In this document: positions 7,832-17,213 of the stretch, in pieces
How the letters are laid out: each line of letters begins with the position of its first letter
Numbering within the stretch: position 1 is the first letter of the stretch
NCBI RefSeq assembly: GCF_030123365.1
Contig: NZ_CP126107.1
Location: 3,368,001-3,432,000, forward strand
Source of the DNA: Neobacillus sp. SuZ13
GTDB taxonomy: Bacteria > Bacillota > Bacilli > Bacillales > Cytobacillaceae
Length of the DNA stretch: 64,000 nucleotides
Direction: 5' to 3'
The notes under the pieces: model-generated
The model's database searches: none
Told to the model about the DNA's origin: nothing
The model's input: only the letters and a program-made list of their open reading frames with translations
Made by a program: the position numbers and the translations under genes

Positions 7832-9442
7832 TTAGGCATGCTTTTTCGATTTATGAATGAATGTCCCAAGAAAGGCAAATACAAATGAAAAGAGGAGACT
7901 TTTAATGAACGTTCCAAATGGCCCAAATCCAAGTTGAAGCGAGAACTCAAGCGCATCTTCTGCGTTCTCACTCCCTCCACTGAGCCCAAAACCTATATCA
8001 GTGAATGCTGCAAGTAATGACATGATGACAGCATAAACTACACTAAAGATTACCAGATTCTTTATCACATTTGGTTTTCTTTCTAACTTGAAACCCGCCC
8101 AAATAAATAATGCAACTGGGATCAGAATCGCAAGCTTTAAATAAAGATCCACATCCGTCCCGACCAAGATATCTTCAAAAAAAGTGGGGTCCCTGTCTGA
8201 TTCAATTCCAGAAAAAATCCCAAAAGAAAAAGATTCCTCCGATCCCGATACCGATTGTGTAAACGTGATTGGCGTGAAGTGAAGTAAGTTCCAAAAATAA
8301 CTGCCAAATTGAACGGAAACTGTTGCAATGAGCATAAAACTTTTGTCGAGTAACTCCTCAAATGGTGTATCGAAAAAGAACGCCCCTGCCTCTTTTATTT
8401 CTGCTATTTTACTAGAAAGGTAAGCAAAGATAATGACTGAGAAAAGGAGAATGCCGCGAAATGGAATGACAATCGCTTGATGAATCGCTTCTCCTGAAGG
8501 AATACACTCGGAAAGGAGACTCGTTGCCCTCCGAAAGGTTACAGCAAATAAACTTCCTAAGCCGCTGAAAAAGAAACCAAAAAGTAAAGTCATTATGAAG
8601 GTTTTAAAAAAGGAATAGTTGGTGCTAATATCTAGACTCATATCAAAATTCTTCTGATCCGTATTGAAATCATATGAATACCCAGCAAATAGCGAAAAGA
8701 TTGTCATAAATATTGAATAAAGGACAGCAATGCCGATTGCATTGATCACATGGTCTTGTAGTTTTGAACTAAGTCTTCGCCTTGATGCAATCATTCCAGC
8801 GACAAATAATCCGATGAATGGTATCAGAAGATAAATAATAAACCCATTCTTTGCCGCTGCTTCCACCGTCGCCTGTTCCGCGTCACCGCTAATTTCTCCG
8901 TCTACACTAACGGCAATGACAGGATTTTGGAGGTTAGACGCCATCACAATATCAGATATACCATACATTTTATTGAGCTTGGGAAGATCTCCTTCCCGTT
9001 CCAATGGAATTTCGTCGATTAATCCGGCAAGATCCATTTCGTCTAAACTATCGTCAACCAAACTGTTAAAGACCTTTTCAGATGTCTTCATCACAGAAAA
9101 AGATAATCCAAAAATGATCAGGATGGCAATCAGGGCTGGCAACAAGGCATTTTTAACATATGTAAACTGAAAGCCCGGCATTTTTTGGGGAAGAACTGCC
9201 GTTATATTGGTCAATTCCTTTGGCGAGGCTAAGCCTCTCTCATGGGTGTACTGCAGGTTACTCGACCCACATTTCGTACAATAGTTATAACCCTTTGTTG
9301 TATTTCCGCCGCATTCGGAACAAAAGGAAGCTTTCTGCTCCTTCACTCGAAATTTTACAGGCGCTCGTTTTAACAGGGTTCCGTCATTGATGCAATAGTT
9401 GGCCGTTGAAAGATTCTCGGTCCCGCAATTTTTACAAAACAT
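7832..9442 (-). CDS. Polytopic membrane protein with two N-terminal zinc ribbons
   Basis: 536 residues from ATG 9442, 7 nt after AAGGGGG. Two zinc ribbons occupy the first about 60 residues (MFCKNCGTENL..., FCSECGG...YCTKCGSS). A transmembrane helix follows, then an extracellular loop of about 110 residues, then about eight further helices with a second large loop. I do not recognise a catalytic motif. It sits 13 nt after the 9456-9947 gene and is surely co-transcribed. An open frame continues upstream to 9649 but overlaps the preceding gene and has no RBS. The function is unknown; transport or membrane sensing fits the architecture. Confidence 0.7.
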   Translation of the reverse strand: MFCKNCGTENLSTANYCINDGTLLKRAPVKFRVKEQKASFCSECGGNTTKGYNYCTKCGSSNLQYTHERGLASPKELTNITAVLPQKMPGFQFTYVKNALLPALIAILIIFGLSFSVMKTSEKVFNSLVDDSLDEMDLAGLIDEIPLEREGDLPKLNKMYGISDIVMASNLQNPVIAVSVDGEISGDAEQATVEAAAKNGFIIYLLIPFIGLFVAGMIASRRRLSSKLQDHVINAIGIAVLYSIFMTIFSLFAGYSYDFNTDQKNFDMSLDISTNYSFFKTFIMTLLFGFFFSGLGSLFAVTFRRATSLLSECIPSGEAIHQAIVIPFRGILLFSVIIFAYLSSKIAEIKEAGAFFFDTPFEELLDKSFMLIATVSVQFGSYFWNLLHFTPITFTQSVSGSEESFSFGIFSGIESDRDPTFFEDILVGTDVDLYLKLAILIPVALFIWAGFKLERKPNVIKNLVIFSVVYAVIMSLLAAFTDIGFGLSGGSENAEDALEFSLQLGFGPFGTFIKSLLFSFVFAFLGTFIHKSKKHA

Positions 9443-9455
9443 CTGACAGTCCCCC

Positions 9456-9947
9456 TTACAGAGCCAGACGGCTTCCGCAACAGGCGCAGAAACTAGCTTG
9501 TGATGGGACCTGTTCTTCACAAGTGGCACACACAGTGGTTTCCATGGACTCAATACCACTTGCCAGTTGTTCTTGTCGTTGACCACATGATCCACAAAAT
9601 TTATCATTCGCAGTAATTTGACTGCCGCAATTAGAGCAGCTCCACGCATGTTCTTTTTTATTTAATTGCTCTAATGCCTTTTGGGCTTGAAAAATACGTT
9701 GGTCAAGTTCAGCAATCTTTAAAAAGAATTGTCCCAGTTCTGAATTTTCCAATTTTCCTGTCCGAATTTTTTGATAAGCCACTTCCCCTAGGTGAAGCAG
9801 CAATTCGGCACGTTTTTCAGCATGCTCCTGAATAAGTTTTTTTAATTGGCTAACTTCCTGAACGGTTTGTAGTTTCTGCTTTCCTTGCTGCAGCGAATCC
9901 TGAAGTAGATTCAATCCTCCGCCAAGTTTCGTTTGCAAATCACTCAC
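9456..9947 (-). CDS. Coiled-coil protein with C-terminal double zinc ribbon
   Basis: 163 residues. The first about 100 residues are amphipathic helix/coiled coil (LQTKLGGGLNLLQDSLQQGK, then a QLKK...EKR...LL pattern). The C-terminus has two zinc ribbons: WSCSNCGS...FCGSCGQR and VCATCEEQ...FCACCGSR. It is first of a two-gene operon with the membrane zinc-ribbon protein. Possible starts are TTG 9953, TTG 9950 and GTG 9947; GTG 9947 has the best spacing (7 nt) from GGGGGA. No known function; a soluble partner of the downstream membrane protein is a reasonable guess. Confidence 0.7.
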   Translation of the reverse strand: MSDLQTKLGGGLNLLQDSLQQGKQKLQTVQEVSQLKKLIQEHAEKRAELLLHLGEVAYQKIRTGKLENSELGQFFLKIAELDQRIFQAQKALEQLNKKEHAWSCSNCGSQITANDKFCGSCGQRQEQLASGIESMETTVCATCEEQVPSQASFCACCGSRLAL

Positions 9948-10126
9948 CAACAAATCCCCCCTATTCTCTATAAATGCATGTAAAAATCAATATAAAAACG
10001 GGAAAATGATACCCATAAAAAATAAGATAGGTCTTACTGCTTATCTCCTTAGATTTTATTTAGGAGTACGTAGTATTATGTCATTAATTTTAGTTCCGTC
10101 TATTAGACGTGAATTTCTTCGAGAAA

Positions 10127-10160
10127 TAAAAAACGATTCGAGAGTGTGCTCCGAACCGTT
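10127..10160 (-). terminator. Terminator of the GNAT gene
   Basis: Imperfect stem AACGGTTCGGAG with CTCTCGAATCGTT, followed by TTTTTT on the minus strand. Confidence 0.65.
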
Positions 10161-10186
10161 CTTCCATATACTTTAGATTGTAGGAA

Positions 10187-10675
10187 TTAATCTATCTTTT
10201 TACACATGTTATACCAACATACTCCTCCATGTTTGGAAGCAGACTCACCGCAGTTAAGGTAGCCTAAATTTTCATAGAAACGGATTAAATCCTGTTTACA
10301 AGTAAGCGTAATCGTTTCTCGATTGTTTTTTCTTGCTTCTTTTTCAAGATGGGTTAGTAAGGCAGCTGCTACGCCTTGCCTTTGAAAATAAGGAGACACT
10401 GCTAATCCTAAAATACTTTGATGACCACCCTTTGCTGGATTACTCTTGGTCATACTAAATAAATCATCTGTGATGTACATAGTATCAATCACCGGACCAT
10501 TAACTAATCCTGCAATTTTTCCATCCACTTCGGCAACAAAGAAACTATCTGGAATCAGTTCAATTCTCTTTTCGAATGCATGTTTTGTTGCTGCCTCTTC
10601 TTTTGAAAAACATAGATTTTCAATGACCACCAGCTGTTTCAAATCTTCCATTTTTACGTTTCGTATCTTGATCAT
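10187..10675 (-). CDS. GNAT-family N-acetyltransferase
   Basis: 162 residues covering a single GNAT domain. The acetyl-CoA binding motif A is ILGLAVSPYFQRQGVAAALL (about 89-108; the R/Q-x-x-G-x-A loop is intact), and the C-terminal strand has the usual FYENLGY. The overall pattern resembles the arylalkylamine acetyltransferase-like subgroup. It uses acetyl-CoA to modify an amine; the substrate is unknown. It has its own terminator and 122 nt separate it from another, unrelated GNAT gene upstream. Confidence 0.85.
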   Translation of the reverse strand: MIKIRNVKMEDLKQLVVIENLCFSKEEAATKHAFEKRIELIPDSFFVAEVDGKIAGLVNGPVIDTMYITDDLFSMTKSNPAKGGHQSILGLAVSPYFQRQGVAAALLTHLEKEARKNNRETITLTCKQDLIRFYENLGYLNCGESASKHGGVCWYNMCKKID

Positions 10676-10796
10676 ACTATCAATCCTCCAACTATCCTAA
10701 TTATATTCATAATTTAGTAGATAGCAAAAAGGAATGCATGACAAAAAGATTAACAGATTTCCACTCTTCATCAAAGTGAACACTCAGTTCTATTTC

Positions 10797-11252
10797 TCAT
10801 ATTTTTAGCTTGAGATAATGTGATGTATTGGGATCCCCGCTGCTTTTCTTAAATCCGAGCGAAGTATAAAAAAGTGCCCCAGTCTCAGTATCTGTATGGA
10901 GAACTATTTCTTCAAAAGTTCTTCTTGCATCAAATAGAATTTTATTTACTAAAAATCTGCCAACACCTTTTCTTCGGTACGCCTTTGAAACGTAAAATCT
11001 TCTAAGGCGTCCTATTTGGGGGTCATTCGAATATGGATCGATATTTATTCCACCAATGGCAATTAAGTCATCATCTTCATTAAAAACACCATATAGTCCT
11101 TCGCCCCTTTTATTAAAGGTGTTCGTACCATTTTTATAATCATTGACTAAACGAACTATAAACCGAAAACCTTCTTCTTTGCTTTCCAACAATAATGGAG
11201 ATAAATCAATTCTTGGGAGATCGGTTATTTTCTCGATTCTAAATTCAAGCAT
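10797..11252 (-). CDS. GNAT-family N-acetyltransferase
   Basis: 151 residues. GNAT motif A appears as RFYVSKAYRRKGVGRFLV and motif B as ALFYTSLGFKKS. The N-terminal half (GIYGVF/IAIGGINI type strands) is normal for the fold. ATG 11252 is chosen because TTGGAGG lies 5 nt upstream; the in-frame TTG at 11264 is part of that ribosome binding site. The substrate is unknown. It is not in an obvious operon. Confidence 0.85.
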   Translation of the reverse strand: MLEFRIEKITDLPRIDLSPLLLESKEEGFRFIVRLVNDYKNGTNTFNKRGEGLYGVFNEDDDLIAIGGINIDPYSNDPQIGRLRRFYVSKAYRRKGVGRFLVNKILFDARRTFEEIVLHTDTETGALFYTSLGFKKSSGDPNTSHYLKLKI

Positions 11253-11565
11253 AAAAGCCTCCAATGGTAAAAATACATTATTCCCGCGTTTCCTTATATC
11301 TTCCGCTTACATCTACATTAAAAAAAACCAGAATTCTGGAGCAGTTAATCGAATTGAGGTTGGTTCCATTTTACTCTTCCTTTACATCATTTGAGAATAA
11401 TTTTCCTATTTATTTACCAATTTATTCTAATCTAATTTTTACCCCAGATAAGAGAGGTTTAGTATTCACTTCATAAAATATTTTAATAAATTTACCGCGA
11501 TGTCCTTTACAGGGCTAGTCTTACAAACATACACTAAAATAATTCATCAGTTTGGAGTGAAAAAA
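11253..11565. other. Intergenic stretch, divergent promoters expected
   Basis: 313 AT-rich bases between divergent genes. I found no gene, RNA motif or clear repeat; promoters for both flanking genes should lie here but none matches consensus well. Confidence 0.4.
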
Positions 11566-12039
11566 ATGTCCTCAAACTTAATTGCAAATGTAAGAACAGC
11601 TTTGGCATATACGGTACAAGCCATCCGTTATGCGGACAATGCCTTAATCCTTTTCTTGGAAATGTCCGATTTTCCATTACCGCCTAACCCTATTAAAATC
11701 CAATACTATCAAGATGTCATTGACCATTTGACAGAGGTGTATCTTGCTATGAAAGGATTACCTATTGATACGTATTTTCCGAGTGATCCCGTCATTCAAG
11801 TCGCCCCAGTTGTTGCCCAAATTCAAGATAATCAACACCTTATTAATCTTTCTGACAATCGGATATCCTTAGCATTGGACAAGACGGAGGATACCATTAA
11901 TTTCATTGATCAAGCTCTATTATTAAGTGTTGATGATGAAAGACTCAATGGTCAGCTTTACTTTATAAAACTTGGTTTAGTAGAAGCACGGGACGCTTTG
12001 GTTTCGGGACTAAATGAACCTGATTTTGTTGTAAGTTAA
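11566..12039 (+). CDS. Uncharacterised helical protein
   Basis: 157 residues from ATG 11566 (RBS TTTGGAG, 7 nt). It begins MSSNLIANVRTALAYTVQ and is predicted all-helical and soluble, with acidic stretches and two similar halves (each contains a Leu-rich helix next to a Pro/Asp turn). No signal peptide, membrane segment, cysteine or catalytic motif is visible. I do not recognise the family. It is monocistronic with a terminator right after it. Confidence 0.65.
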   Translation: MSSNLIANVRTALAYTVQAIRYADNALILFLEMSDFPLPPNPIKIQYYQDVIDHLTEVYLAMKGLPIDTYFPSDPVIQVAPVVAQIQDNQHLINLSDNRISLALDKTEDTINFIDQALLLSVDDERLNGQLYFIKLGLVEARDALVSGLNEPDFVVS

Positions 12040-12053
12040 GTGCCTTAAGAAAT

Positions 12054-12082
12054 ATCAGCTCTTTCTTTGCTGATGCTTTTTA
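12054..12082 (+). terminator. Terminator of the 11566-12039 gene
   Basis: ATCAGC/GCTGAT hairpin with a 9-nt loop, then a T-rich tail. Confidence 0.6.
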
Positions 12083-12158
12083 CATCATTTTTACGAAGTG
12101 AAGCGTCCTGCATAGTGCAGAAACGATTCGCTTCGTATTTTTGTATTGTTTTTTCGCT

Positions 12159-12184
12159 AAAAAAGTCCGAATGCAAAGCATTCG
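12159..12184 (-). terminator. Minus-strand terminator after the MBL remnant
   Basis: CGAATGC/GCATTCG stem with a 3-nt loop, followed by TTTTTT on the minus strand. It now follows only a pseudogene and the 12471 flavoprotein gene. Confidence 0.7.
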
Positions 12185-12201
12185 AACCACTTCAGTAGCC
12201 G

Positions 12202-12390
12202 CTAGCTTAACACTTCAACATTTAATAATGTTTTAATAAAAACATCAATGTTACCAACAAGCACCCCGCCATGTCCAGTGCACATCGCTTCTGAGTCAAA
12301 CTCCAGAATCGTTTTAAGGCCGGCCAGAAAGTTAGGCAATTCTTCCTTTGAAACACCGCCGCCCTTTAGCCAAATCGTTCGCCCCCATTA
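12202..12390 (-). pseudogene. C-terminal remnant of a metallo-beta-lactamase-fold hydrolase
   Basis: A 62-codon open stretch ends at TAG 12202 and reads WLKGGGVSKEELPNFLAGL, then LKTILEFDSEAMCTGHGGVL and a final helix. The helix followed by TGHGGVL matches the C-terminal part of metallo-beta-lactamase-fold proteins, which carry a (P/T)GHG ligand turn before a last helix. Upstream coding potential (GYFEWFVEVDMVQNNGGERFG) is in another frame, so at least one frameshift is present, and no start or N-terminal HxHxDH is left. It lies just downstream of the flavoprotein gene and upstream of a terminator. Confidence 0.5.
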
Positions 12391-12470
12391 TTTTGTACCA
12401 TATCCACTTCAACAAACCATTCAAAATATCCTCTTTGTTACAAATAATTACCTTGGGCCATCGTTATAAT

Positions 12471-13514
12471 TTACTTGCACTTAGAAATATGTTGAGACAA
12501 AAAATCAGCATCATCTCCGACTCCTAAAAGGAGAGCGGATCCCCTTCGATACTGCCAAGGTAAACCAAGAAAGTACAACCCTTCGATTTCAGTTACTCCT
12601 CTATAATGATTGATCAGGCCATGATGATCTAAAAGAGACGGGATATCTATCCATGAGTAATTCGGGTTAAAGCCAGTTGCCCAAATGACATTCTCCACTT
12701 TTATGGAAGACTGATCCTCAAAATAGATCTCATCATAATCGATTGATTTGGTTCTGCCACAAAGCATGACACTATTATTCATTAATTTTTCTTTTAGCTC
12801 ATATCCGAATATTGGATCTCCCTGATTTTGAAGATTCTTTCCAATAAACGACTGGCGGTCTGCTTTTAATATTCCGAGTTTGTCAAAGTACCAAAAGATA
12901 CTTCGCCCGCTGACAGTAAGGGGAAGAAAACGCAGCCGTTTTCCAACAGATAAATATGTTTTATGATGTTCAGATAATTCCACCGCTATTTGTGCGCCTG
13001 AATTGCCTCCGCCGACAACTAAGACAGCCCCTTCGTTAAGTTGAGTGCGGTTTTTATATAGAGAAGAATGGAGTTGGATGACATGGGTTGGCAATTCTTT
13101 TGCAAATGATGGTAGTTTAGGAGTGTGGTACGGACCGGCTGCTACCACTATATTCCTTGCTTCGATAAAGGAATCTTTGGTTGTCACTGTAAATAGTTGG
13201 TTTTCCTTTTGTACTTTTTGAACGTGACAATGATGCTGAATAGGCAATTCAAAGGTACGAGCGTAAAGCTCTAGGTATTCAGCGATTTCATCCTTAGTTG
13301 GGAATCCAGAAGGGTCACCTGGTAATGCTAAACCAGGTAAGGAACTATAGGCTCGTGGTGTAAATAAGACGAGCGAATCATATCTCTTCCGCCACACATC
13401 GCCTACTGCGGCATTGTGATCTAATATTATAAAAGATAACGAGGATTGCTGGAGGTAATACCCCATTGATAGGCCTGCCTGGCCCCCGCCAATCACAACG
13501 ACATCATAAATCAT
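12471..13514 (-). CDS. CzcO-like FAD/NAD(P)-dependent flavoprotein monooxygenase
   Basis: 347 residues. FAD-binding GGGQAGLS at 9-16 and NADPH-binding GGGNSGAQ (about 168-175) are both intact, with the ATGF motif near residue 281. This layout is that of small flavin-containing monooxygenases annotated CzcO or YrkP-like. The biological substrate is not known; the czcO name derives from association with cation efflux genes, and here the copper ATPase copA lies just upstream in the same direction. RBS GGGGAG 6 nt before ATG. About 140 nt separate it from copA. Confidence 0.75.
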   Translation of the reverse strand: MIYDVVVIGGGQAGLSMGYYLQQSSLSFIILDHNAAVGDVWRKRYDSLVLFTPRAYSSLPGLALPGDPSGFPTKDEIAEYLELYARTFELPIQHHCHVQKVQKENQLFTVTTKDSFIEARNIVVAAGPYHTPKLPSFAKELPTHVIQLHSSLYKNRTQLNEGAVLVVGGGNSGAQIAVELSEHHKTYLSVGKRLRFLPLTVSGRSIFWYFDKLGILKADRQSFIGKNLQNQGDPIFGYELKEKLMNNSVMLCGRTKSIDYDEIYFEDQSSIKVENVIWATGFNPNYSWIDIPSLLDHHGLINHYRGVTEIEGLYFLGLPWQYRRGSALLLGVGDDADFLSQHISKCK

Positions 13515-13656
13515 TCCAATCTCCCCTTTAGTTTCTCAATTCTCATTTTCAAACGCGGCACATTCTCCAAGTTTAATTAAACAATGTTTAACAAGCTTGT
13601 ATGAAGGACAAAAGTTGCCGCTGAAGTCATTGAATTGTCCTTCATAAGCGTTGGTC

Positions 13657-14529
13657 TTATTCTTTTATCTCAATTACAAAGGGGAATGCTCTTACCTTAC
13701 CATTCTGTTTAAACTCTGCCCAAATTTTATAGATGCCAGGCTTAGCGAAGCTTGTTTCAAAAATCGGTTCTTTATCATTTGACGGATGTACATGAAGGAA
13801 CTCTTTCCCATACTCGTCAAGAATCACCACGTGCCCCATGGCTCCTAGATAAGGAGTTAAATTGGTTTGATCTAAATCAAAGGATAACGTTACGGATTTC
13901 CCCGCCTTAAATGAACTTACATTTAGAGTAACCGTTTCACCATCCACTGTTTTGCTGAACTTCGTTTCTGGAATTAGCTCGTGACCATGACTTTTTTCGT
14001 CTGGATTTCCAACGATAAATGGAACTGGCTCTACTTTATATGCGAAATTTGTCGGTTTAATATCGATAAACGCTTTATAGAATCCATCTCGTAGGGTGTT
14101 TTTTATTGTAAATTCCCCTTTTCCTGTTCTTTCCGGATGCACATGATAATATTTCTGGAGTTGTTCATCAACGATGATTAGATGTAATTCCTTCTCATGA
14201 TTCACTTCTAACTCGTCAATTGGATTTCCAGCCTTGTCTTTTAAGAAAATCTTGATGTTATTTTTATCAGTTTGAACAAATGCATTAACCTCGCTGCCTT
14301 CATGGTTTCCAGCAGCCATTTCATGACCATGAGTGCTTCCTTTTTCTTCCTCCTGATGACCTTCACTCATTTCTTGGTTTCTTTTGTTTTCATCCATCTC
14401 CATTTTTCCGCCATTGTTTTTTGCCTGAGCCGTTGTGTTTTGGTCTTCGGCAACCCATTTATCATAAGCCTGGAATCCAAAAATGACGACCGTAACATAA
14501 AGAATCCCTGCTATCGCCCATTTCCTCAT
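13657..14529 (-). CDS. Possible internally initiated copper-binding protein (C-terminal part of copA frame)
   Basis: In-frame ATG 14529 is preceded by AAAGGAGTGACAGGT, a good ribosome binding site. It would give a 290-residue protein [20 protein letters not shown]..., with a signal-anchor helix, His-rich linker and two HVHP motifs. This looks like a once-separate gene downstream of copA whose upstream stop codon has been lost. Whether it is also made alone cannot be decided from sequence. Confidence 0.35.
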   Translation of the reverse strand: MRKWAIAGILYVTVVIFGFQAYDKWVAEDQNTTAQAKNNGGKMEMDENKRNQEMSEGHQEEEKGSTHGHEMAAGNHEGSEVNAFVQTDKNNIKIFLKDKAGNPIDELEVNHEKELHLIIVDEQLQKYYHVHPERTGKGEFTIKNTLRDGFYKAFIDIKPTNFAYKVEPVPFIVGNPDEKSHGHELIPETKFSKTVDGETVTLNVSSFKAGKSVTLSFDLDQTNLTPYLGAMGHVVILDEYGKEFLHVHPSNDKEPIFETSFAKPGIYKIWAEFKQNGKVRAFPFVIEIKE

Positions 14530-16770
14530 ACCTGTCACTCCTTTATTCAAGAATTTTTTTGCCTCATTTAGTTTGACTCGCTGTAAACGCAGTGCATTTA
14601 ACACTACCGATACTGAGCTAAATGCCATCGCAGTTCCTGCAATCCAAGGTTCAAGATATCCCGCCGCGGCAAACGGGACACCCACCGCATTGTAGGCAAA
14701 TGCCCAAAAAAGGTTTTGTTTTATATTTTCCATCGTCTTTTTGCTCATAAAGATCGAATCAGCGATTGTTCTTAAATCTCCGCGGATGAGCGCAATATCT
14801 GCTGCTTCTACTGCTATATCTGTACCGGTTCCAATCGCCATGCCAATGTCCGCGGTTGCAAGAGCTGGCGCATCGTTAATTCCGTCTCCGACCATCGCCA
14901 CTTTTTTCCCTTGTTGCTGCAGCTTTTTCACTTCAGCTGCCTTTTCTTCCGGCAATACCTCAGCAATGACCTTATCGATTCCTGCCTCCTTGGCAATGGC
15001 GTCTGCCGTCCTTTGGTTATCTCCAGTAATCATAATGACTTCAAGTCCTAAATTCTTCAGTCGCTGGATCGCTTCTTTTGAGGTGTCTTTTATGGTATCG
15101 GCGACAGCAATCATACCTACATATACCCGATCAATCGAAACGAGCATCGCTGTTTTTCCAGTTTGTTCGAACTCTGACATTCGGTTAATTTTTCCCTGAA
15201 AATTCACTTGGTTCATGCTCATTAATTTTCTCGTTCCGACCAATACTTCTTTCTCATCCACGATTGCTTTGATCCCAAATCCCGGAATCGCTTCGAAACG
15301 GCCTACTTCTCCTGGCTCGATTCCCTTGTCTTTAATGGCACGAACAATTGCCTCTGCTAAAGGATGTTCAGATTGAAATTCTGCAGAACCTGCCAGGAAA
15401 AGAAATTCCGCTTCGTTTATTCCTGGTTCAATAATAATGTCTGTTACCTCAGGTTCCCCCTTCGTAACCGTTCCGGTTTTATCCAGTAACACCGTGGATA
15501 TTTTTTGAGTAATTTCTAGATGTTCTCCACCTTTAAAAAGAATCCCAAATTCAGCAGCACGACCTGTTCCTGCCATAATCGAAGTAGGGGTAGCAAGACC
15601 AAGACCACACGGGCAAGCGATCACCAGTACAGCAATCATTTTTTCAAGGGAATCGGCTAGCTGCCCAGGAATAATCCAAAAATACCAAAGGGCAAAAGTG
15701 AGAAAAGCAATGGCTATAACTATAGGTACAAAGATGGCTGATATTTTATCGGCATGACGTTGGATGGGTGCTTTCGAACCCTGTGCATCCTTTACGATTT
15801 TGATAATTTGAGCAAGAGCCGTTTCACTTCCCACCTTCAATGCGCGAATTTTTAGAAAGCCATTCTTGTTAATGGTTGCACCAATGACATGATCCCCGAC
15901 CGTTTTATCAACTGGAATACTTTCTCCCGTCAGCATCGATTCATCTAATGCTGATCGCCCTTCAACTATGACACCGTCTACGGGCACTTTTTCACCTGGC
16001 CGGACCAAGACAGTATCACCAATCATTACCTCTTCCAAGGCGATTTCCTGTTCAATCCCATTACGGATAATTTTTGCCGTTTTTGCCTGTAATCCCATTA
16101 ATTTCTTAATCGCATCAGAAGATTTACCCTTTGCTTTTATTTCAAAAAGTTTTCCAAGCACAATAAATGCGACTAAGATAGCACTCGTTTCAAAGTACCT
16201 ATCAAACATATTTGGTTCCGGACCAATGGACTGAATGGAAAGATACAGACTGTAAAAATAAGCGGTAGATGTGCCTAGTGCCACTAATACATCCATGTTG
16301 GCACTACGATTGCGGAGCGCTTTATAAGCGCCTCGGTAAAATTGCCAGCCAATGATAAACTGCACCGGTGTGGCAAGTGCCAATTGGACCCAGGTATTCA
16401 TAAGGAAATCTGGAAGTTTGATAAAAGAAGTAAACTCAAAATCAGAAGCCATCGCCCATAACAGCGGTGTCGCAAGGATAATTGCAAAAATCACCTGTCC
16501 CTTGAGTTTTTCCAAATCTTTTTCGCGTAGTTCCTCTATTTTCTCTCCTTGTTTCTGAATGGCTTGATATCCAATCTGTTCAACCCTATTCTCAATATTC
16601 TCTATGGTAAGCTGAGAAGAGCTATATTCGACTACAGCTGTTTCCAGCGCTAAATTAACATGTACTGTTTTGACACCATCTAATTTTTCAAGCCCTCGCT
16701 CGATCCTGGCTGCACAGGCAGCACAAGTCATTCCGACTAAATCGAATTCGACCTTTTCAATATTTTCCAT
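13657..16770 (-). CDS. copA: Copper-exporting P1B-type ATPase with a fused extracytoplasmic Cu-binding-like domain
   Basis: About 1037 residues, versus about 800 for usual Bacillus CopA. One N-terminal HMA domain (GMTCAAC, residues 14-20; most Bacillus CopA have two), transmembrane CPC (387-389), phosphorylation DKTGT (431-435), GDGIND (about 629-634). It pumps Cu(I) out using ATP. After the last helix pair the frame continues through an additional helix (about 749-770), a His/Met/Asp-rich linker ([16 protein letters not shown]) and two beta-rich HVHP-containing repeats. The extension has its own embedded RBS and ATG at 14529. GTG 16773 is an alternative start. A copper-type operator lies upstream. 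Confidence 0.9.
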   Translation of the reverse strand: MENIEKVEFDLVGMTCAACAARIERGLEKLDGVKTVHVNLALETAVVEYSSSQLTIENIENRVEQIGYQAIQKQGEKIEELREKDLEKLKGQVIFAIILATPLLWAMASDFEFTSFIKLPDFLMNTWVQLALATPVQFIIGWQFYRGAYKALRNRSANMDVLVALGTSTAYFYSLYLSIQSIGPEPNMFDRYFETSAILVAFIVLGKLFEIKAKGKSSDAIKKLMGLQAKTAKIIRNGIEQEIALEEVMIGDTVLVRPGEKVPVDGVIVEGRSALDESMLTGESIPVDKTVGDHVIGATINKNGFLKIRALKVGSETALAQIIKIVKDAQGSKAPIQRHADKISAIFVPIVIAIAFLTFALWYFWIIPGQLADSLEKMIAVLVIACPCGLGLATPTSIMAGTGRAAEFGILFKGGEHLEITQKISTVLLDKTGTVTKGEPEVTDIIIEPGINEAEFLFLAGSAEFQSEHPLAEAIVRAIKDKGIEPGEVGRFEAIPGFGIKAIVDEKEVLVGTRKLMSMNQVNFQGKINRMSEFEQTGKTAMLVSIDRVYVGMIAVADTIKDTSKEAIQRLKNLGLEVIMITGDNQRTADAIAKEAGIDKVIAEVLPEEKAAEVKKLQQQGKKVAMVGDGINDAPALATADIGMAIGTGTDIAVEAADIALIRGDLRTIADSIFMSKKTMENIKQNLFWAFAYNAVGVPFAAAGYLEPWIAGTAMAFSSVSVVLNALRLQRVKLNEAKKFLNKGVTGMRKWAIAGILYVTVVIFGFQAYDKWVAEDQNTTAQAKNNGGKMEMDENKRNQEMSEGHQEEEKGSTHGHEMAAGNHEGSEVNAFVQTDKNNIKIFLKDKAGNPIDELEVNHEKELHLIIVDEQLQKYYHVHPERTGKGEFTIKNTLRDGFYKAFIDIKPTNFAYKVEPVPFIVGNPDEKSHGHELIPETKFSKTVDGETVTLNVSSFKAGKSVTLSFDLDQTNLTPYLGAMGHVVILDEYGKEFLHVHPSNDKEPIFETSFAKPGIYKIWAEFKQNGKVRAFPFVIEIKE

Positions 16771-16795
16771 CACCTATCACTCCTTTCTATCGTCA

Positions 16796-16814
16796 AGTAC
16801 AATACCCCTGTACT
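16796..16814 (-). promoter_or_regulatory. Candidate copper-responsive operator of copA
   Basis: Perfect inverted repeat AGTACA-N7-TGTACT whose spacer contains CCCC, 26 nt before the copA start. Position and GC-rich core resemble CsoR operators of copZA promoters. No csoR gene is in the window. Confidence 0.45.
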
Positions 16815-16923
16815 GTATTTGAAAATTAAAACTTCTTATCTCTATATCTACATTTTACAATTTATCATCTTTTTTAAACCGCAAGATGTTTTCGTGTTCC
16901 CGCAATTATTTTGCAAGGTGATG

Positions 16924-16955
16924 AAAAAAACGTACCAATAACATGGCACGTTTTT
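16924..16955 (-). terminator. Terminator between copZ and copA
   Basis: AAAACGTGCCA pairs with TGGTACGTTTT around a short loop, T run on the minus strand. It implies that copA has its own promoter. Confidence 0.65.
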
Positions 16956-16961
16956 GCACTT

Positions 16962-17168
16962 TTAAGCAATATCATATCCCTGTTCGTCGATTGTTTCTTT
17001 AATTTGCTCCATGGTAACCAGATTGGAATGAAATTCAATTGCTACATTTCCTTTTTTTAAATCGACTAGCACTTTTTCCACACCAGCTAGACTTCCGACA
17101 CTGTCTTCTATGACCTTTGCGCAATGCCCACATGACATCCCAATCACATTTAATTCTACCTTTTTCAT
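16962..17168 (-). CDS. copZ: CopZ-like copper chaperone
   Basis: 68 residues, the full length of a single HMA ferredoxin-like domain. The copper site is GMSCGHC (residues 10-16; the two cysteines flank the Ser-Cys-Gly-His turn), as in B. subtilis CopZ, which hands Cu(I) to CopA. The C-terminus (EQGYDIA) is typical. RBS AGAGAGG. It is separated from copA by a terminator and from the upstream yknZ-like gene by 45 nt, so it may be partly transcribed with the ABC operon. No CsoR gene precedes it, unlike the usual csoR-copZ-copA order. Confidence 0.88.
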   Translation of the reverse strand: MKKVELNVIGMSCGHCAKVIEDSVGSLAGVEKVLVDLKKGNVAIEFHSNLVTMEQIKETIDEQGYDIA

Positions 17169-17213
17169 AATAAATTACCTCTCTTATATATATTTTTCTG
17201 ACAAGCTACTATC

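Noticed and set aside
7832..9649. 605-residue reading of the membrane zinc-ribbon protein
   Set aside because: The first 69 codons overlap the preceding zinc-ribbon gene; ATG 9442 has the RBS.
14741..15199. 152-codon plus-strand frame inside copA
   Set aside because: Antisense shadow of a strongly conserved gene without RBS.
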